From: Murimonas intestini
GTDB lineage: Bacteria > Bacillota > Clostridia > Lachnospirales > Lachnospiraceae
Reading direction: 5' to 3'
Assembly: GCF_024622195.1 (NCBI RefSeq)
Contig: NZ_JANKBI010000026.1
Coordinates: 1-61,282 of the forward strand
DNA length: 61,282 nucleotides
Both the position numbers and the translations under genes were made by a program. Shown in pieces: positions 16,190-25,370 of the stretch; position 1 is the stretch's first letter; the number at the start of each line of letters is the position of its first letter. The notes below the pieces were generated by a model. The model had not been told where the DNA came from, searched no databases, and saw only the letters and a list, made by a program, of their open reading frames with translations.

Positions 16190-17170
16190 TTATACATATC
16201 CGTAAATACCGCGCACAGATACTTCTCCTGCGTAAACCTCTTTGATGCTGCCGTCTTCAGTCTCGATCAGCAGCTCTCCTTCTTTATTTATCCCCCTGGC
16301 AGTCCCCCGGTATTCATTCCCCGGCTCCATGACGCATACTTCACGCTCCCTGTTAACCAGCAGGCTGTTGTATTCTTCCATAAGCCCTGTCATATCCTGT
16401 GTTTCCATAAATATGTCATAGCACTTTTCAAATTCTTCCAGGCAGTACTGGATAAGCTGGGCCCTGGATACACGTTTTCCCAGCTCTGCCAGCAATGAGG
16501 TAGCCATATCCGACAGCTCCTCCGGGAATTCTTCTATATTAACATTGATCCCTGTGCCAATAACAAGATAATGGATTTCATTCATCTCCGCCCCCATCTC
16601 AGTGAGGATGCCGCACAGCTTCTTACCGTTTATCACAATATCATTGGGCCATTTGATCTGAACATCCAGTCCCGCCGCCCGCTTACATGCCCTGGCCACT
16701 GCAAGCCCCATGACAAGTGTTATCATGGACGCCTTCTCAGGCCTCATACACGGTCTCAGCAGAAGGGTCATTGCTACCATCTTCCCTTTTGGCGAAGACC
16801 ACACTCTGCCCCGGCGGCCTTTTCCGCTCTCCTGCTCATCTGCAACCACTAAAAGCCCGTGCCCGGCCCCTTCATCTGCCATTTTCTTGGCATACTCATT
16901 CGTCGAATCTATTGTCTCGAAATATTTTACAGTCCTGCCGGCCCACTTCGTATTCAGCCTGCTGCTGATCTCACTTGCAGAGACAACATCTGGAAATCCT
17001 GTAATATGATATCCTTTATTAGGGACAGCTTCTATTGAATATCCCTCACTTTTGAGCTGATTGATCACCTTCCAGATTGCTGTCCTGGATACGCCGAATT
17101 CCTCACACAGCTCCTGTCCGGATACATAGCCGTCCGCACTTCTTAAGGCACTCAATACCTTTCCCTTCAC
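16190..17170 (-). CDS. birA: Bifunctional biotin ligase / biotin operon repressor BirA
   Basis: A 326-residue BirA. It has an N-terminal winged helix (about 1-60, SGQELCEEFGVSRTAIWKVI), the biotin protein ligase catalytic domain (about 80-265) with the ATP/biotinyl-AMP loop KGRRGRVWSSPKG and KWPNDI, and a small C-terminal SH3-like domain. It activates biotin and attaches it to carboxylases, and in this two-domain form usually represses biotin genes. The start is GTG 17170 with AGGAGG 7 bp upstream. No biotin genes lie nearby. Confidence 0.95.
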   Translation of the reverse strand: MKGKVLSALRSADGYVSGQELCEEFGVSRTAIWKVINQLKSEGYSIEAVPNKGYHITGFPDVVSASEISSRLNTKWAGRTVKYFETIDSTNEYAKKMADEGAGHGLLVVADEQESGKGRRGRVWSSPKGKMVAMTLLLRPCMRPEKASMITLVMGLAVARACKRAAGLDVQIKWPNDIVINGKKLCGILTEMGAEMNEIHYLVIGTGINVNIEEFPEELSDMATSLLAELGKRVSRAQLIQYCLEEFEKCYDIFMETQDMTGLMEEYNSLLVNREREVCVMEPGNEYRGTARGINKEGELLIETEDGSIKEVYAGEVSVRGIYGYV

Positions 17171-17182
17171 GGTCTAACCTCC

Positions 17183-17452
17183 TTAACGCGCAAGTGCCGG
17201 GAGGAAGACAGCTGCCAGACAGATGAGAACTGCCGCTATGCAGACTCCTCCCAGCACATAACGCCCTTTTCTAATGTTGATCCAGGCAAGGAATGCATCT
17301 AACACTGTTCCCAGCCAAAATATGATTTCAAAGAACAGAGAACCGCCCTCCATGTCAAACACTGATGCTGCGGAAAACACAAGTATCAGAAATGACACAG
17401 CAATGACAAGCATATCCAGTTCAAATGTTCTTTTCCCATTTATCTTTTTCAT
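17183..17452 (-). CDS. Small membrane protein, unknown
   Basis: An 89-residue protein with a short charged start (MKKINGKRTFELD) and three probable membrane helices. The family is not one I can name. ATG 17452 follows the argF stop directly, with GGTGAG inside the end of argF as ribosome binding site; the longer frame to 17473 would overlap argF. The coupling suggests cotranscription with argF and birA. Confidence 0.65.
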   Translation of the reverse strand: MKKINGKRTFELDMLVIAVSFLILVFSAASVFDMEGGSLFFEIIFWLGTVLDAFLAWINIRKGRYVLGGVCIAAVLICLAAVFLPALAR

Positions 17453-17453
17453 A

Positions 17454-18389
17454 TTACTCACCAAGAGTTGCAACCATTACCGCCTTTATCGTGTGCATTC
17501 TGTTCTCAGCCTCATCAAATACTACTGAAGCCGGTGACTCAAATACTTCCTCTGTGACTTCTTTTCCTTTTACTGCAGGCAGGCAGTGCATAAAGATCGT
17601 TGTATCCTTGCCTGTTTTATCCATCAGCTCTTTATTTATCTGGTAATCAGACAGAAGTGCAATACGTTCAGCTGCCTTATCTTCCTCACCCATTGAACAC
17701 CACACATCTGTATAGAGGACATCAGCCCCCTTTACCCCATCTGTGGAATCGGTGATCTCAATGCTGCTTCCTGACTCCCCGGCGTATCCATTGCAGAGCT
17801 CCACAAGCTCGTCTTTGGGCCAGAGCTCCTTTGGCGCGATAATGGTAAAATTAATGCCTACCTTTGCGCAGCCGATCATCAGGCTGTTTGCCATATTGTT
17901 GCGCCCATCTCCAAGGTACACAAAATTAAGCCCTTTCAGATAACCAAAATGCTCCTTCATAGTAAGCATATCCGCCAGGATCTGTGTGGGATGATAATCA
18001 TCCGTCAGCCCGTTCCAGACAGGAACGCCTGAATACTCGGCCAGTTTTTCTACTGTCTCATGCTTGAACCCGCGGAATTCGATACCGTCAAACATCCTTC
18101 CCAGAACCCTTGCCGTATCTTCCACGCTCTCCTTATGTCCCAGCTGGATATCATCCTTCCCAAGATATTCCGGATGTCCGCCCTCATCAACACAGCCTAT
18201 GGTAAATGCGCATCTTGTCCTGGTTGACGGCTTTTCAAATATAAGGGCCACATTCTTGCCTTTCAGGCTGCTGCCTGTTACACCCTTTTTCTTTCTGGCC
18301 TTCAGCTGACCCGCCAAATCCACCAGATATTCAATTTCCTCCGGTGTAAAATCCTTCAATGTTAAAAAGCTGCGTCCTTTTAAATTCAT
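17454..18389 (-). CDS. argF: Ornithine carbamoyltransferase
   Basis: A 311-residue enzyme making citrulline from ornithine and carbamoyl phosphate. The carbamoyl phosphate motif STRTRCAF lies near residue 56 and the ornithine-binding HCLPAVKG near residue 273; both are intact. Length is typical. AGGAGG precedes the ATG. With no other arg or arc genes nearby, anabolic (ArgF) and catabolic (ArcB) roles cannot be separated by context; the length favours ArgF. Confidence 0.93.
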   Translation of the reverse strand: MNLKGRSFLTLKDFTPEEIEYLVDLAGQLKARKKKGVTGSSLKGKNVALIFEKPSTRTRCAFTIGCVDEGGHPEYLGKDDIQLGHKESVEDTARVLGRMFDGIEFRGFKHETVEKLAEYSGVPVWNGLTDDYHPTQILADMLTMKEHFGYLKGLNFVYLGDGRNNMANSLMIGCAKVGINFTIIAPKELWPKDELVELCNGYAGESGSSIEITDSTDGVKGADVLYTDVWCSMGEEDKAAERIALLSDYQINKELMDKTGKDTTIFMHCLPAVKGKEVTEEVFESPASVVFDEAENRMHTIKAVMVATLGE

Positions 18390-18537
18390 ATCTGCTTCCT
18401 CCTATCTGAACTGCCCTTCCAGGACTATTACATAACCTGCATTCTATCAGCCTTTTCCCGGCCATGATAAGATAATAACACTCTTCCCTTATTTCTTCAA
18501 TCACTTTCTGGTATAACTCAAAGCAAATAACATTAAA

Positions 18538-18562
18538 GGGCGCTGCATTTCCTGCAGCACCC
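18538..18562 (-). terminator. Hairpin after the SPFH gene
   Basis: GGGTGCTGCA/TGCAGCGCCC stem (one G-T-type mismatch) with a 5-nt loop, followed on the minus strand by TTTAATGTTATTTG, 60 bp after the SPFH stop. A probable terminator between the nfeD-SPFH unit and argF. Confidence 0.55.
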
Positions 18563-18622
18563 TCCTGAAACAACCTAACATGCAAATTTTTTATTTACCT
18601 GCCTGTATACCGTAACCGCGGA

Positions 18623-19567
18623 TCATTCCCCATCCTTAGCCACTTCTGTTATGGACTTCACAAGTCCCGCCATGTTCTGGATCTCAGACGGTATGATGAT
18701 CTTTGTTGCTTTGCCGTCTGCAACCTTCTGGAACGTCTCAAAGCTCTTTAATGCAAGCACTGACTCATCAGCCCCTGCTTCCTTCAGGAATCTGATACCA
18801 TCCGCATTTGCCTGCTGTACTTTTAAGATAGCCTCTGCCTGGCCTTCTGCCTCGCGGATCATCTTTTCCTTCTGAGCCTCAGCACGGAGGATGGCTGCCT
18901 GTTTCTCAGCCTCTGCATCCAGGATCACTGATGCCTTCTTACCTTCTGCCACAAGGACGGTTGATTTCTTCTCGCCCTCTGCCCTCAGAATCGCTTCTCT
19001 TCGTTCACGCTCTGCCTTCATCTGTTTCTCCATGGCATCCTGGATGGCTGCCGGAGGTATGATATTCTTCAGTTCAACACGGTTTACCTTGATTCCCCAC
19101 GGGTCTGTGGCAATATCAAGTGATGCCCGCATCTTCGTATTAATAACCTCCCTGGAGGTGAGAGTCTGGTCCAGTTCCATATCACCAATGATATTCCTGA
19201 GCGTGGTGGCTGTCAGGTTTTCAATTGCCATGATAGGATTCTCCACACCATATGCAAAAAGCTTCGGGTCTGTGATCTGGAAAAATACAACCGTATCAAT
19301 CCTCATGGTAACATTATCCTTTGTGATAACAGGCTGGGGAGCGAAATCTACTACCTGCTCCTTCAGTACTACTCTCTTTGCGATCCTGTCAATAAACGGC
19401 ACTTTAAAATGAAGACCTACTGACCATGTACCCTGATATCCTCCAAGCCTTTCTACAACCATCGCTGTGGCCTGGGGAACGATCTTGATACAGGAGATGA
19501 CCAGCAGTATAATTATAAGAATTAAAGCAACGATCAATATTGGTCCTAAATAATCTCTTATTTCCAT
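18623..19567 (-). CDS. SPFH/band 7 membrane scaffold protein (QmcA-like)
   Basis: A 314-residue stomatin-like protein. One N-terminal membrane helix (about 8-28) is followed by the SPFH domain (about 30-180, with VDFAPQPVITKDNVTMRID) and a long Ala/Glu-rich coiled coil (about 180-260, repeated EAEKQAAILRAEAQKE). Such proteins oligomerise in flotillin-like membrane rings and often associate with FtsH-type proteases. The NfeD partner gene lies 3 bp upstream, the classical pairing. GGAGG precedes the ATG. Confidence 0.92.
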   Translation of the reverse strand: MEIRDYLGPILIVALILIIILLVISCIKIVPQATAMVVERLGGYQGTWSVGLHFKVPFIDRIAKRVVLKEQVVDFAPQPVITKDNVTMRIDTVVFFQITDPKLFAYGVENPIMAIENLTATTLRNIIGDMELDQTLTSREVINTKMRASLDIATDPWGIKVNRVELKNIIPPAAIQDAMEKQMKAERERREAILRAEGEKKSTVLVAEGKKASVILDAEAEKQAAILRAEAQKEKMIREAEGQAEAILKVQQANADGIRFLKEAGADESVLALKSFETFQKVADGKATKIIIPSEIQNMAGLVKSITEVAKDGE

Positions 19568-19570
19568 TTC

Positions 19571-20014
19571 CTATTCCTCCCTCACCTTTTTAACAATAAC
19601 TTTAACGCCGCTGATTTTCTGGACTGCCACTACGCTTCCGGCTTTGATGATCTCATCCGGATTCTCTGAACGGGCCGTCCACTCCTTGCCGTCCAGCCTC
19701 ACCTGTCCTTCTTCTCTCAGATTATCTATGTCAGTCAGCACAATTGCCTTCTGGCCGATAAGGCTGTCAACATTTGTCTTTATCCTGTTCTTATTGACGT
19801 ATTTCACTGCCAGCGGCCTTGTAAAAAACAGCAGAACTACGGATACTGCCAGGAACAAGACTACCTGCACTGCAATTGAGGCTCCCAGAAGTGATGCTAT
19901 AAAAGCAATTAACGCACCTCCGGCAAACCAGATCGTCGTAAGTCCCAGAGTGGCCAGTTCTATGATCACCAGGACAATAAGGATGCCCAGCCAGCAAACA
20001 GACTCTAATTCCAT
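19571..20014 (-). CDS. NfeD family protein
   Basis: A 147-residue short NfeD. Two or three membrane helices (about 5-75) are followed by the C-terminal OB-fold domain (SLIGQKAIVLTDIDNLREEG through ISGVKVIVKKV). The family accompanies SPFH proteins and is thought to support their membrane organisation; the OB domain is the conserved part. The adjacent SPFH gene starts 3 bp after its stop. Confidence 0.9.
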   Translation of the reverse strand: MELESVCWLGILIVLVIIELATLGLTTIWFAGGALIAFIASLLGASIAVQVVLFLAVSVVLLFFTRPLAVKYVNKNRIKTNVDSLIGQKAIVLTDIDNLREEGQVRLDGKEWTARSENPDEIIKAGSVVAVQKISGVKVIVKKVREE

Positions 20015-20128
20015 TCCACATCCCTCGCTTTCTGTTATCTGTGTTATCTGATTACTGTTTAATCCATTCTACTATATTCTGAATTGAATTACAACATGAA
20101 AGCGATTTATATAAAACATAAATTTTTC

Positions 20129-20956
20129 TTAATCTGTCAAAAAGCCAAATTCTGCGGTTCCTCTGTCCCAGGTCCCTGTGATCTGATAAACATACCCTGC
20201 CTGCACACCTGTGATATAGTAGCCGCCGTCCTTCTCCTGTATCTCTACAGTCTCACCCTCCGGGATTGCAGCTCCGTTTACTTCGTCTTTTCTTTCACTG
20301 TCCGGCCACCTTACTGCTGTCACTGATTCCGGTTTTTCATCGAATGCAAGCTTCAGATCGGCAGGCTCCTGGAGCCTTATATCATTTATTTCTTTCCATT
20401 CCAGCACATGTGCAGAGTCAGCCACCACATGCTGTTCCTGCCCGTCCTCATCTGTATATGACCATGAATAGCCTCCTCTTGTTATTACCGCGGATACATT
20501 TGCCAGCTCAGTAGAATATTCCACATTCAAATACGGAGGCTGGGAAGGATCCGGTGCCTGATAGATGCCATCAACGATCTCCTGATACTTGTCAGCATCT
20601 GACGGCTTCCCCTCTTCTATGACTTTTATTTTAGTCACTCCGGGGTACTGTCCCGGATAAGACTCCAGCATAATGCCGTTTCCATAGATTTTTACTATAT
20701 TTCCCTTTTGGAGGCCATCCTGCCCTATCTTCCTGCCGCCTGCATCGTATATCTCCTCAGGCATATGCACAGTAAACACTGTTCCTTTTTCTGTATCCAC
20801 AAATATATATCCGCCTTCCCCGTATGGGACATACATGGCCCTGACTGCACCTTCTTCTTTAGAGTTTTTCTGCCAGACCATCAATGCTCCAAGCGCACAT
20901 ATGATCAAGATCAATATGGCAGCTATAATAATAACTGTTTTTTTCTTTTTATCCAT
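20129..20956 (-). CDS. Single-span membrane protein, unknown
   Basis: A 275-residue protein with a basic start (MDKKKK), one membrane helix (about 7-28) and an extracytoplasmic domain made of beta-rich segments. No family or catalytic motif recognised. A central piece (GQDGLQKGNIVKIYGNGIML) suggests a small beta barrel. ATG 20956 has AGGAGG 6 bp upstream, better than the longer frame to 20983. It stands alone between nfeD and the sleB-like gene. Confidence 0.7.
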   Translation of the reverse strand: MDKKKKTVIIIAAILILIICALGALMVWQKNSKEEGAVRAMYVPYGEGGYIFVDTEKGTVFTVHMPEEIYDAGGRKIGQDGLQKGNIVKIYGNGIMLESYPGQYPGVTKIKVIEEGKPSDADKYQEIVDGIYQAPDPSQPPYLNVEYSTELANVSAVITRGGYSWSYTDEDGQEQHVVADSAHVLEWKEINDIRLQEPADLKLAFDEKPESVTAVRWPDSERKDEVNGAAIPEGETVEIQEKDGGYYITGVQAGYVYQITGTWDRGTAEFGFLTD

Positions 20957-21117
20957 CCCGTTCCTCCTTTTATGCCCCTGCATACAGCCGCAATGCAGAA
21001 GGCTTTCATTTATAACTGCTCACTGTCTTCACAGTCACACTAATTTCTATATTATTATAACACACGGCTTACTTTTAATACATGAAGGCCATATTAAAAA
21101 AAACCTAAAAATGTCAA

Positions 21118-21141
21118 AGGCCGCTGCTTACGCAACGGCCT
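21118..21141 (-). terminator. Terminator of the sleB-like gene
   Basis: AGGCCGTTG/CAGCGGCCT stem with a 6-nt loop. On the minus strand it is followed by TTGACATTTTTAGG, 45 bp after the stop codon. Confidence 0.65.
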
Positions 21142-21186
21142 CTGTTAGCACTTGCAATCACTTTCTCCTCTTAAGCCTGCAGGCTT

Positions 21187-22620
21187 TTATGAGAACCAGT
21201 GAGCTCCAATCTTTACACTGCCATATGCAGTATTAAAATAATACATTCCAGGTACCGGGTCCTCCCCTGATAGCGCTGCCTGGGCTGCCTCGTAGCAGTC
21301 ACTCGGTACTCCGTTTGCCAGAGCGCTTGCCAATGAACCGCTGTATGCCGGTGTAAACTGGCCGCTCTGATAAATTACATCATGAATATTGTTCGGGAAA
21401 CTGTCGCTGTATACACGGTGCATAACAACCGCACCTACTGCCACCTTGCCTTCACGGCTCTGGTTGCCTGCTTCACAGTAGATAATCGCTGCCAGAAGAT
21501 CTACATCGCTGCCGCTAGCCTCTGTGCCTTCAGTCTGCGGCGCCTCTGTCTGAGGTGCTTCTGTCTCTTCTATGTAGTCTGTCTCAGGCGCTTCTGTATA
21601 TTCTGTCTGCGGTGCCTCTGTATATGGAGCCTCTGTCTGGTCTATATACTCTGTCTCAGGCGCTTCTGTGTATTCTGTCTGCGGTGCCTCTGTGTACGGC
21701 GCTTCTGTCTGGTCTGTGTAGTCTGTCTCAGGCGCTTCTGTGTATGGCGCTTCTGTCTGCTCCGTATACTCTGTCTGCGGCGCCTCTGTGTATGGCGCTT
21801 CTGTCTGTTCTGTATAGTCGGTCTGTGGTGCTTCTGTCTGTGAGGACTGACCTGTGCTTGTCCCATCTGTGTAGCCGTTTCCTTCTGTCTGCCCTTCACC
21901 AGCGTTGGAATCTGTTGAACCATTCGTATCTGCCGGTACGTAAGCGCCTTCAAAAGCCCCCTGGCTTCCTGTCTCGCTGCCCGTTGAATACGGAACGGCC
22001 TTATCCAGAAGTAAAGTTTCTTCTACATCTTCAGCCGGAACATATGCCATAGTATCGGCATTCAGCTGTACGAAATACCAGTGTCCTTCCCGATTAAGGA
22101 CCTGTAATTCTTCCCCCTCATTCACTGTCCTGACAATCTTTGATGCCGGATCAGCACTTTCAAATATATTGACATCATTCCAGGATGCTTCGACTCCCTG
22201 TTCTCCGTAGACTTCTGCAAGTTCCTTTGCATCATCCCCGAATGCCAGATAATCCGTCTTAACATACCCTTCGATATCTCCAGACTTTATGTAAGTCCAT
22301 TCTTCCCCTTTGTCGATGACATCTGCCACTCCTGCTTTAGGCAGAACTCCGACAATCCTGCTTTCAGTTGAGGTATTGGACCTGATATTGATAGCCGTGT
22401 CCACATCCGCAACTGAACGATACGTCCACTTGTCCTCTGTAACGGCAGCCCCTGTACTAGTAGTATCGGTGCTTTCCTGTTGTTCTGTTTCTGATGTCTG
22501 CATTCCGACTCCAGCCCCTACTAAGGTTGACGGATATGCAAACGCCACAGCTGATGTAAACATGGAAAGTGCAAGTGCTGATACTGTACAGCCAATCACA
22601 GGTTTCATTTTACCCTTCAT
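21187..22620 (-). CDS. SleB-type cell wall hydrolase with SH3 domains and repeat stalk
   Basis: A 477-residue exported enzyme. A signal peptide (about 1-28) precedes two bacterial SH3 domains (about 65-125 and 135-195; INIRSNTSTESRIVGVLPKAG in the first). A Thr/Glu/Pro/Gln repeat stalk (about 260-370; units like YTEAPQTEYTEQTEAP) leads to the SleB/CwlJ hydrolase domain (about 375-477; LLAAIIYCEAGNQSREGKVA, catalytic Glu in YCEAG). It would cleave peptidoglycan, either spore cortex or vegetative wall. The stalk is encoded by imperfect 12-24 bp repeats that could change length. GGAGG precedes the ATG. Confidence 0.9.
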   Translation of the reverse strand: MKGKMKPVIGCTVSALALSMFTSAVAFAYPSTLVGAGVGMQTSETEQQESTDTTSTGAAVTEDKWTYRSVADVDTAINIRSNTSTESRIVGVLPKAGVADVIDKGEEWTYIKSGDIEGYVKTDYLAFGDDAKELAEVYGEQGVEASWNDVNIFESADPASKIVRTVNEGEELQVLNREGHWYFVQLNADTMAYVPAEDVEETLLLDKAVPYSTGSETGSQGAFEGAYVPADTNGSTDSNAGEGQTEGNGYTDGTSTGQSSQTEAPQTDYTEQTEAPYTEAPQTEYTEQTEAPYTEAPETDYTDQTEAPYTEAPQTEYTEAPETEYIDQTEAPYTEAPQTEYTEAPETDYIEETEAPQTEAPQTEGTEASGSDVDLLAAIIYCEAGNQSREGKVAVGAVVMHRVYSDSFPNNIHDVIYQSGQFTPAYSGSLASALANGVPSDCYEAAQAALSGEDPVPGMYYFNTAYGSVKIGAHWFS

Positions 22621-22706
22621 TTTTTACCTCCTGAATAATTGCAGATTTTAGGTAATTGCTTACCCTTTTACAATTATTACAAATTTGTTAAATTTGTTAC
22701 GTTTGT

Positions 22707-22735
22707 ATTGTATAACACTTCACCCAGTTTGTCAA
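22707..22735 (-). promoter_or_regulatory. Sigma-A promoter of the sleB-like gene
   Basis: Minus-strand TTGACA (22735-22730), 17 bp, TACAAT (22712-22707). The transcript would have an 80-nt leader containing the direct repeat AACAAATTT. The leader is too short for a ydaO-type riboswitch. Confidence 0.7.
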
Positions 22736-22818
22736 CCTTCTTTTAAGAACTTATTAAGAAATCGACCGCAAAACACGCGTTTTTCCTGGGTTTTCCATGT
22801 TTTTATCCTCCATTTTGA

Positions 22819-23592
22819 CTAATTCCGCTGGCGGCGTGCCTCAAACATCAGGATTGTGGATGCCACAGCGGCGTTTAATGATTCCACCCTGCCGCACATG
22901 GGTATTAATATATATTTATCCGCCTTTTCCGCCATTTCTCTGCTCAGGCCATTCCCCTCATTTCCAATAAGGAAAGCCGTGCCTTCCGAGTAATATTCTT
23001 CTGTATAGGAAGATTTCCCTTTCAGGTGTGCAGCGTACACTCTCACACCTGCCTCCTTTATCTTATCTATATCCGCATATATATCTTCACTTCTGACACA
23101 CGGCACCCTGTAGACAGAGCCCATGGTAGAACGTATAGTCTTTGGGTTATATATGTCCACAGTCTGGCTGCTCATGATGATGCCTGTCACTCCTGCCCCC
23201 TCAGCCGTTCTGATGATCGTTCCCAGATTTCCGGGATCCTGCAGATTTTCCAGTATCATAATAAGAGGCTTCTCTTCCTTTAAAATATCTTCTATCTTAT
23301 CGTGCCTCTGCCTCACTATGCACATGATGCCCTGGGGCGTCTTTGTATCTGACACATAATCAAAAATACGGTCCTCCAGAACCTCTGCATCCTTCAGCCC
23401 TTTTATACTGCTGTTTTCAGGATTTTTCAGAAAACTTTCTGATATATATGTCCTGACGATCTTATCCTGAGGCGCTTCCTGGTACATCTTCAGGCCTTCT
23501 GCAATAAAAACATCCTGGTCTTTTCTGGCCTTTCCTTTCTTCTGCAGCTGAACCAGATTTTTTATCTGCTGATTTGCTGTGCTGGTTATCAT
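22819..23592 (-). CDS. TrmH/SpoU family RNA 2'-O-methyltransferase
   Basis: A 257-residue SPOUT methyltransferase with an N-terminal substrate-binding domain (about 1-95) and the knotted catalytic domain. All three motifs are visible: ENLQDPGNLGTIIRTAEGAG, FLIGNEGNGLS and IPMCGRVESLNAAVASTIL. It methylates ribose in rRNA or tRNA; the target is not evident. GGAGG precedes the ATG. Confidence 0.92.
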   Translation of the reverse strand: MITSTANQQIKNLVQLQKKGKARKDQDVFIAEGLKMYQEAPQDKIVRTYISESFLKNPENSSIKGLKDAEVLEDRIFDYVSDTKTPQGIMCIVRQRHDKIEDILKEEKPLIMILENLQDPGNLGTIIRTAEGAGVTGIIMSSQTVDIYNPKTIRSTMGSVYRVPCVRSEDIYADIDKIKEAGVRVYAAHLKGKSSYTEEYYSEGTAFLIGNEGNGLSREMAEKADKYILIPMCGRVESLNAAVASTILMFEARRQRN

Positions 23593-23652
23593 TTTTTATC
23601 CTCCCCGCAAAAACGGCGCTGTCTACTGCCCAGCGCCGTCATTCTTCTAAGT

Positions 23653-24303
23653 TCAATTCTTAATTTTCTGCAGTTTGTCATTGTTCCCTACTGTAAGCAG
23701 GACCTGATTTGCCCTCATAGGCTCGTCAGGGTCCACGTTTGCATTGATGTTTTCGCCTTCCTTCAGCGCAATGACATTGACACCATATTTATTGCGGACA
23801 TTCAGCTCACGCAGAGACTTGCCTACCCATTCGGAAGGCACCTGCATCTCCACCATACTGTATGTTGAGGAAAGTTCAAAGGTATCCATGAATTTTCCAA
23901 ACACCATATTCCTGGCTACACGGGAACCCATCTCCTTTTCCGGAAATATGATATCGTCGGCCCCGACTTTTGCCAGTACAGTTGCATGGATCTTCGTATT
24001 CGCCTTTGCCAGCACATAGGGGATGCCTGCCTCTTTTGCCAGTATAGTTGCCATAACGCTGGCCTCCATATGGTCAGATACAGCCACCACAGCGCCGTCC
24101 ATATTTCCCAGCCCAAGGCTTTTGAACACCTCAGGGTCTGTCACATTAGCTTTGACGGCATAGGTGACGTCATTTGCAATATCAGCCACCCTGTCTCCAT
24201 CTATGTCTACGGCCAGCACGTCACAGCCGTTGGCATACAGGGAAGTCGCTACGCTGTAGCCGAATTTCCCCAGTCCGAATACAACAAAAGATTTTGCTGC
24301 CAT
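23653..24303 (-). CDS. TrkA/KtrA-type potassium channel regulatory subunit
   Basis: A 216-residue cytoplasmic gating protein. The RCK-N Rossmann domain begins VFGLGKFGYSVATSLYANG with the acidic nucleotide-contacting residues in AVDIDGD, and RCK-C is about 140-216. Such subunits gate KtrB/TrkH potassium channels in response to ATP, ADP or c-di-AMP. No channel subunit gene is nearby in the window. It follows pfkA by 15 bp, so the two may be cotranscribed. Confidence 0.9.
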   Translation of the reverse strand: MAAKSFVVFGLGKFGYSVATSLYANGCDVLAVDIDGDRVADIANDVTYAVKANVTDPEVFKSLGLGNMDGAVVAVSDHMEASVMATILAKEAGIPYVLAKANTKIHATVLAKVGADDIIFPEKEMGSRVARNMVFGKFMDTFELSSTYSMVEMQVPSEWVGKSLRELNVRNKYGVNVIALKEGENINANVDPDEPMRANQVLLTVGNNDKLQKIKN

Positions 24304-24318
24304 TTCCTTTTTATCCTC

Positions 24319-25293
24319 CTATATGGAAAGTGCCCGGCTGACCTCAAACTGATATTCGGACACACTCTTGTGCATTGCAAGAGCCTCATCAATATCAAAA
24401 TCGGTATATTCACCGTCTTTATACCCGACGACTCTGTCGCTCTTCCCGTCAGCAAGCAGATCTACTGCATATGCCCCCATCATGGAAGCATATACTCTGT
24501 CCTTACATGTGGGACTTCCGCCGCGCTGCATGTGGCCCAGGATGGTAGCCCTTGTCTCCACACCTGTGGCGGCTTCAATCCTTCTGGCCATACTTGTCGA
24601 ATGGCCGATACCCTCTGCATTGATAATGATATGATGCTTTTTGCCTCTTTTTCTGTTGGAGATAATATTGTTGATCAGCTTCTGCTCATCATAATCGTAT
24701 TTTTCCGGGAGGAGGATATCCTCCGCGCCATTTGCAATTCCGCACCAGAGTGCGATATATCCGGCATTTCTGCCCATAACCTCGATGATGCTGCATCTCT
24801 CGTGAGATGTGGAGGTATCACGCACCTTATCGATCGCCTGCATGGCAGTATTGACAGCAGTATCAAATCCGATCGTATATTCTGTACATGCAATATCAAG
24901 GTCGATGGTTCCCGGAACACCTATCGTATTGATCCCCAGCGCTGCCAGCTTCTGTGCCCCGGCAAAGGAACCGTCGCCGCCGATGACTACAAGCCCGTCA
25001 ATGCCGTGCTTCCTGCAGACTTCAGCTCCTCGCTGCTGTCCTTCGGCTGTACGGAATTCTGAACAGCGGGCTGTGTAGAGAATAGTGCCTCCTCTTGAAA
25101 TTGTATCAGATACGTCCCTTGCACTTAAGTCAACTATTTCTTCATTTAATAATCCATTATAACCTTTATATATACCTTTTACGTTCAGCCCTTTGGAAAT
25201 ACTTCTTCTTACCACCGCACGAATGGCAGCATTCATACCAGGCGCGTCTCCGCCGCTTGTTAACACTCCAATCGTCTTGATTTCTTTTGCCAT
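24319..25293 (-). CDS. pfkA: 6-phosphofructokinase
   Basis: A 324-residue PfkA that phosphorylates fructose-6-phosphate. Visible motifs are GVLTSGGDAPGMNAAIRAVV, the GGDGSF ATP site (consistent with ATP rather than PPi) and the catalytic loop. That loop reads PGTIDLDIACTEYTIGFDTA; the usual form is TIDND, so one conserved Asn is Leu while both Asp are kept. GGAGGT lies 7 bp before ATG 25293. It follows dnaE closely, an arrangement common in clostridia. Confidence 0.95.
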   Translation of the reverse strand: MAKEIKTIGVLTSGGDAPGMNAAIRAVVRRSISKGLNVKGIYKGYNGLLNEEIVDLSARDVSDTISRGGTILYTARCSEFRTAEGQQRGAEVCRKHGIDGLVVIGGDGSFAGAQKLAALGINTIGVPGTIDLDIACTEYTIGFDTAVNTAMQAIDKVRDTSTSHERCSIIEVMGRNAGYIALWCGIANGAEDILLPEKYDYDEQKLINNIISNRKRGKKHHIIINAEGIGHSTSMARRIEAATGVETRATILGHMQRGGSPTCKDRVYASMMGAYAVDLLADGKSDRVVGYKDGEYTDFDIDEALAMHKSVSEYQFEVSRALSI

Positions 25294-25370
25294 GACTTTA
25301 ACCTCCATCTCAAAATAGGGTGATTCGTTACTGTTTCTATTGTTAAACCATTATCATTGTCTTACTCATT

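Noticed and set aside
18331..18585. Minus-strand open frame of 84 codons upstream of argF
   Set aside because: It overlaps the start of argF and the hairpin after the SPFH gene, and has no family pattern or ribosome binding site.
21520..21850. Tandem repeat that could be taken for a CRISPR or minisatellite
   Set aside because: The repeats are in frame within the sleB-like gene, encode the TEAP stalk, and lack unique spacers of constant length.
22621..22706. Possible c-di-AMP (ydaO) riboswitch before the sleB-like hydrolase
   Set aside because: The gene class fits, but the leader from the mapped-by-eye promoter is about 80 nt, far shorter than that riboswitch.
23986..25062. Long plus-strand open frame of 358 codons
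   Set aside because: It lies antisense to the ktrA-like gene and pfkA, has no ribosome binding site and shows no family pattern; both minus-strand genes are unmistakable.
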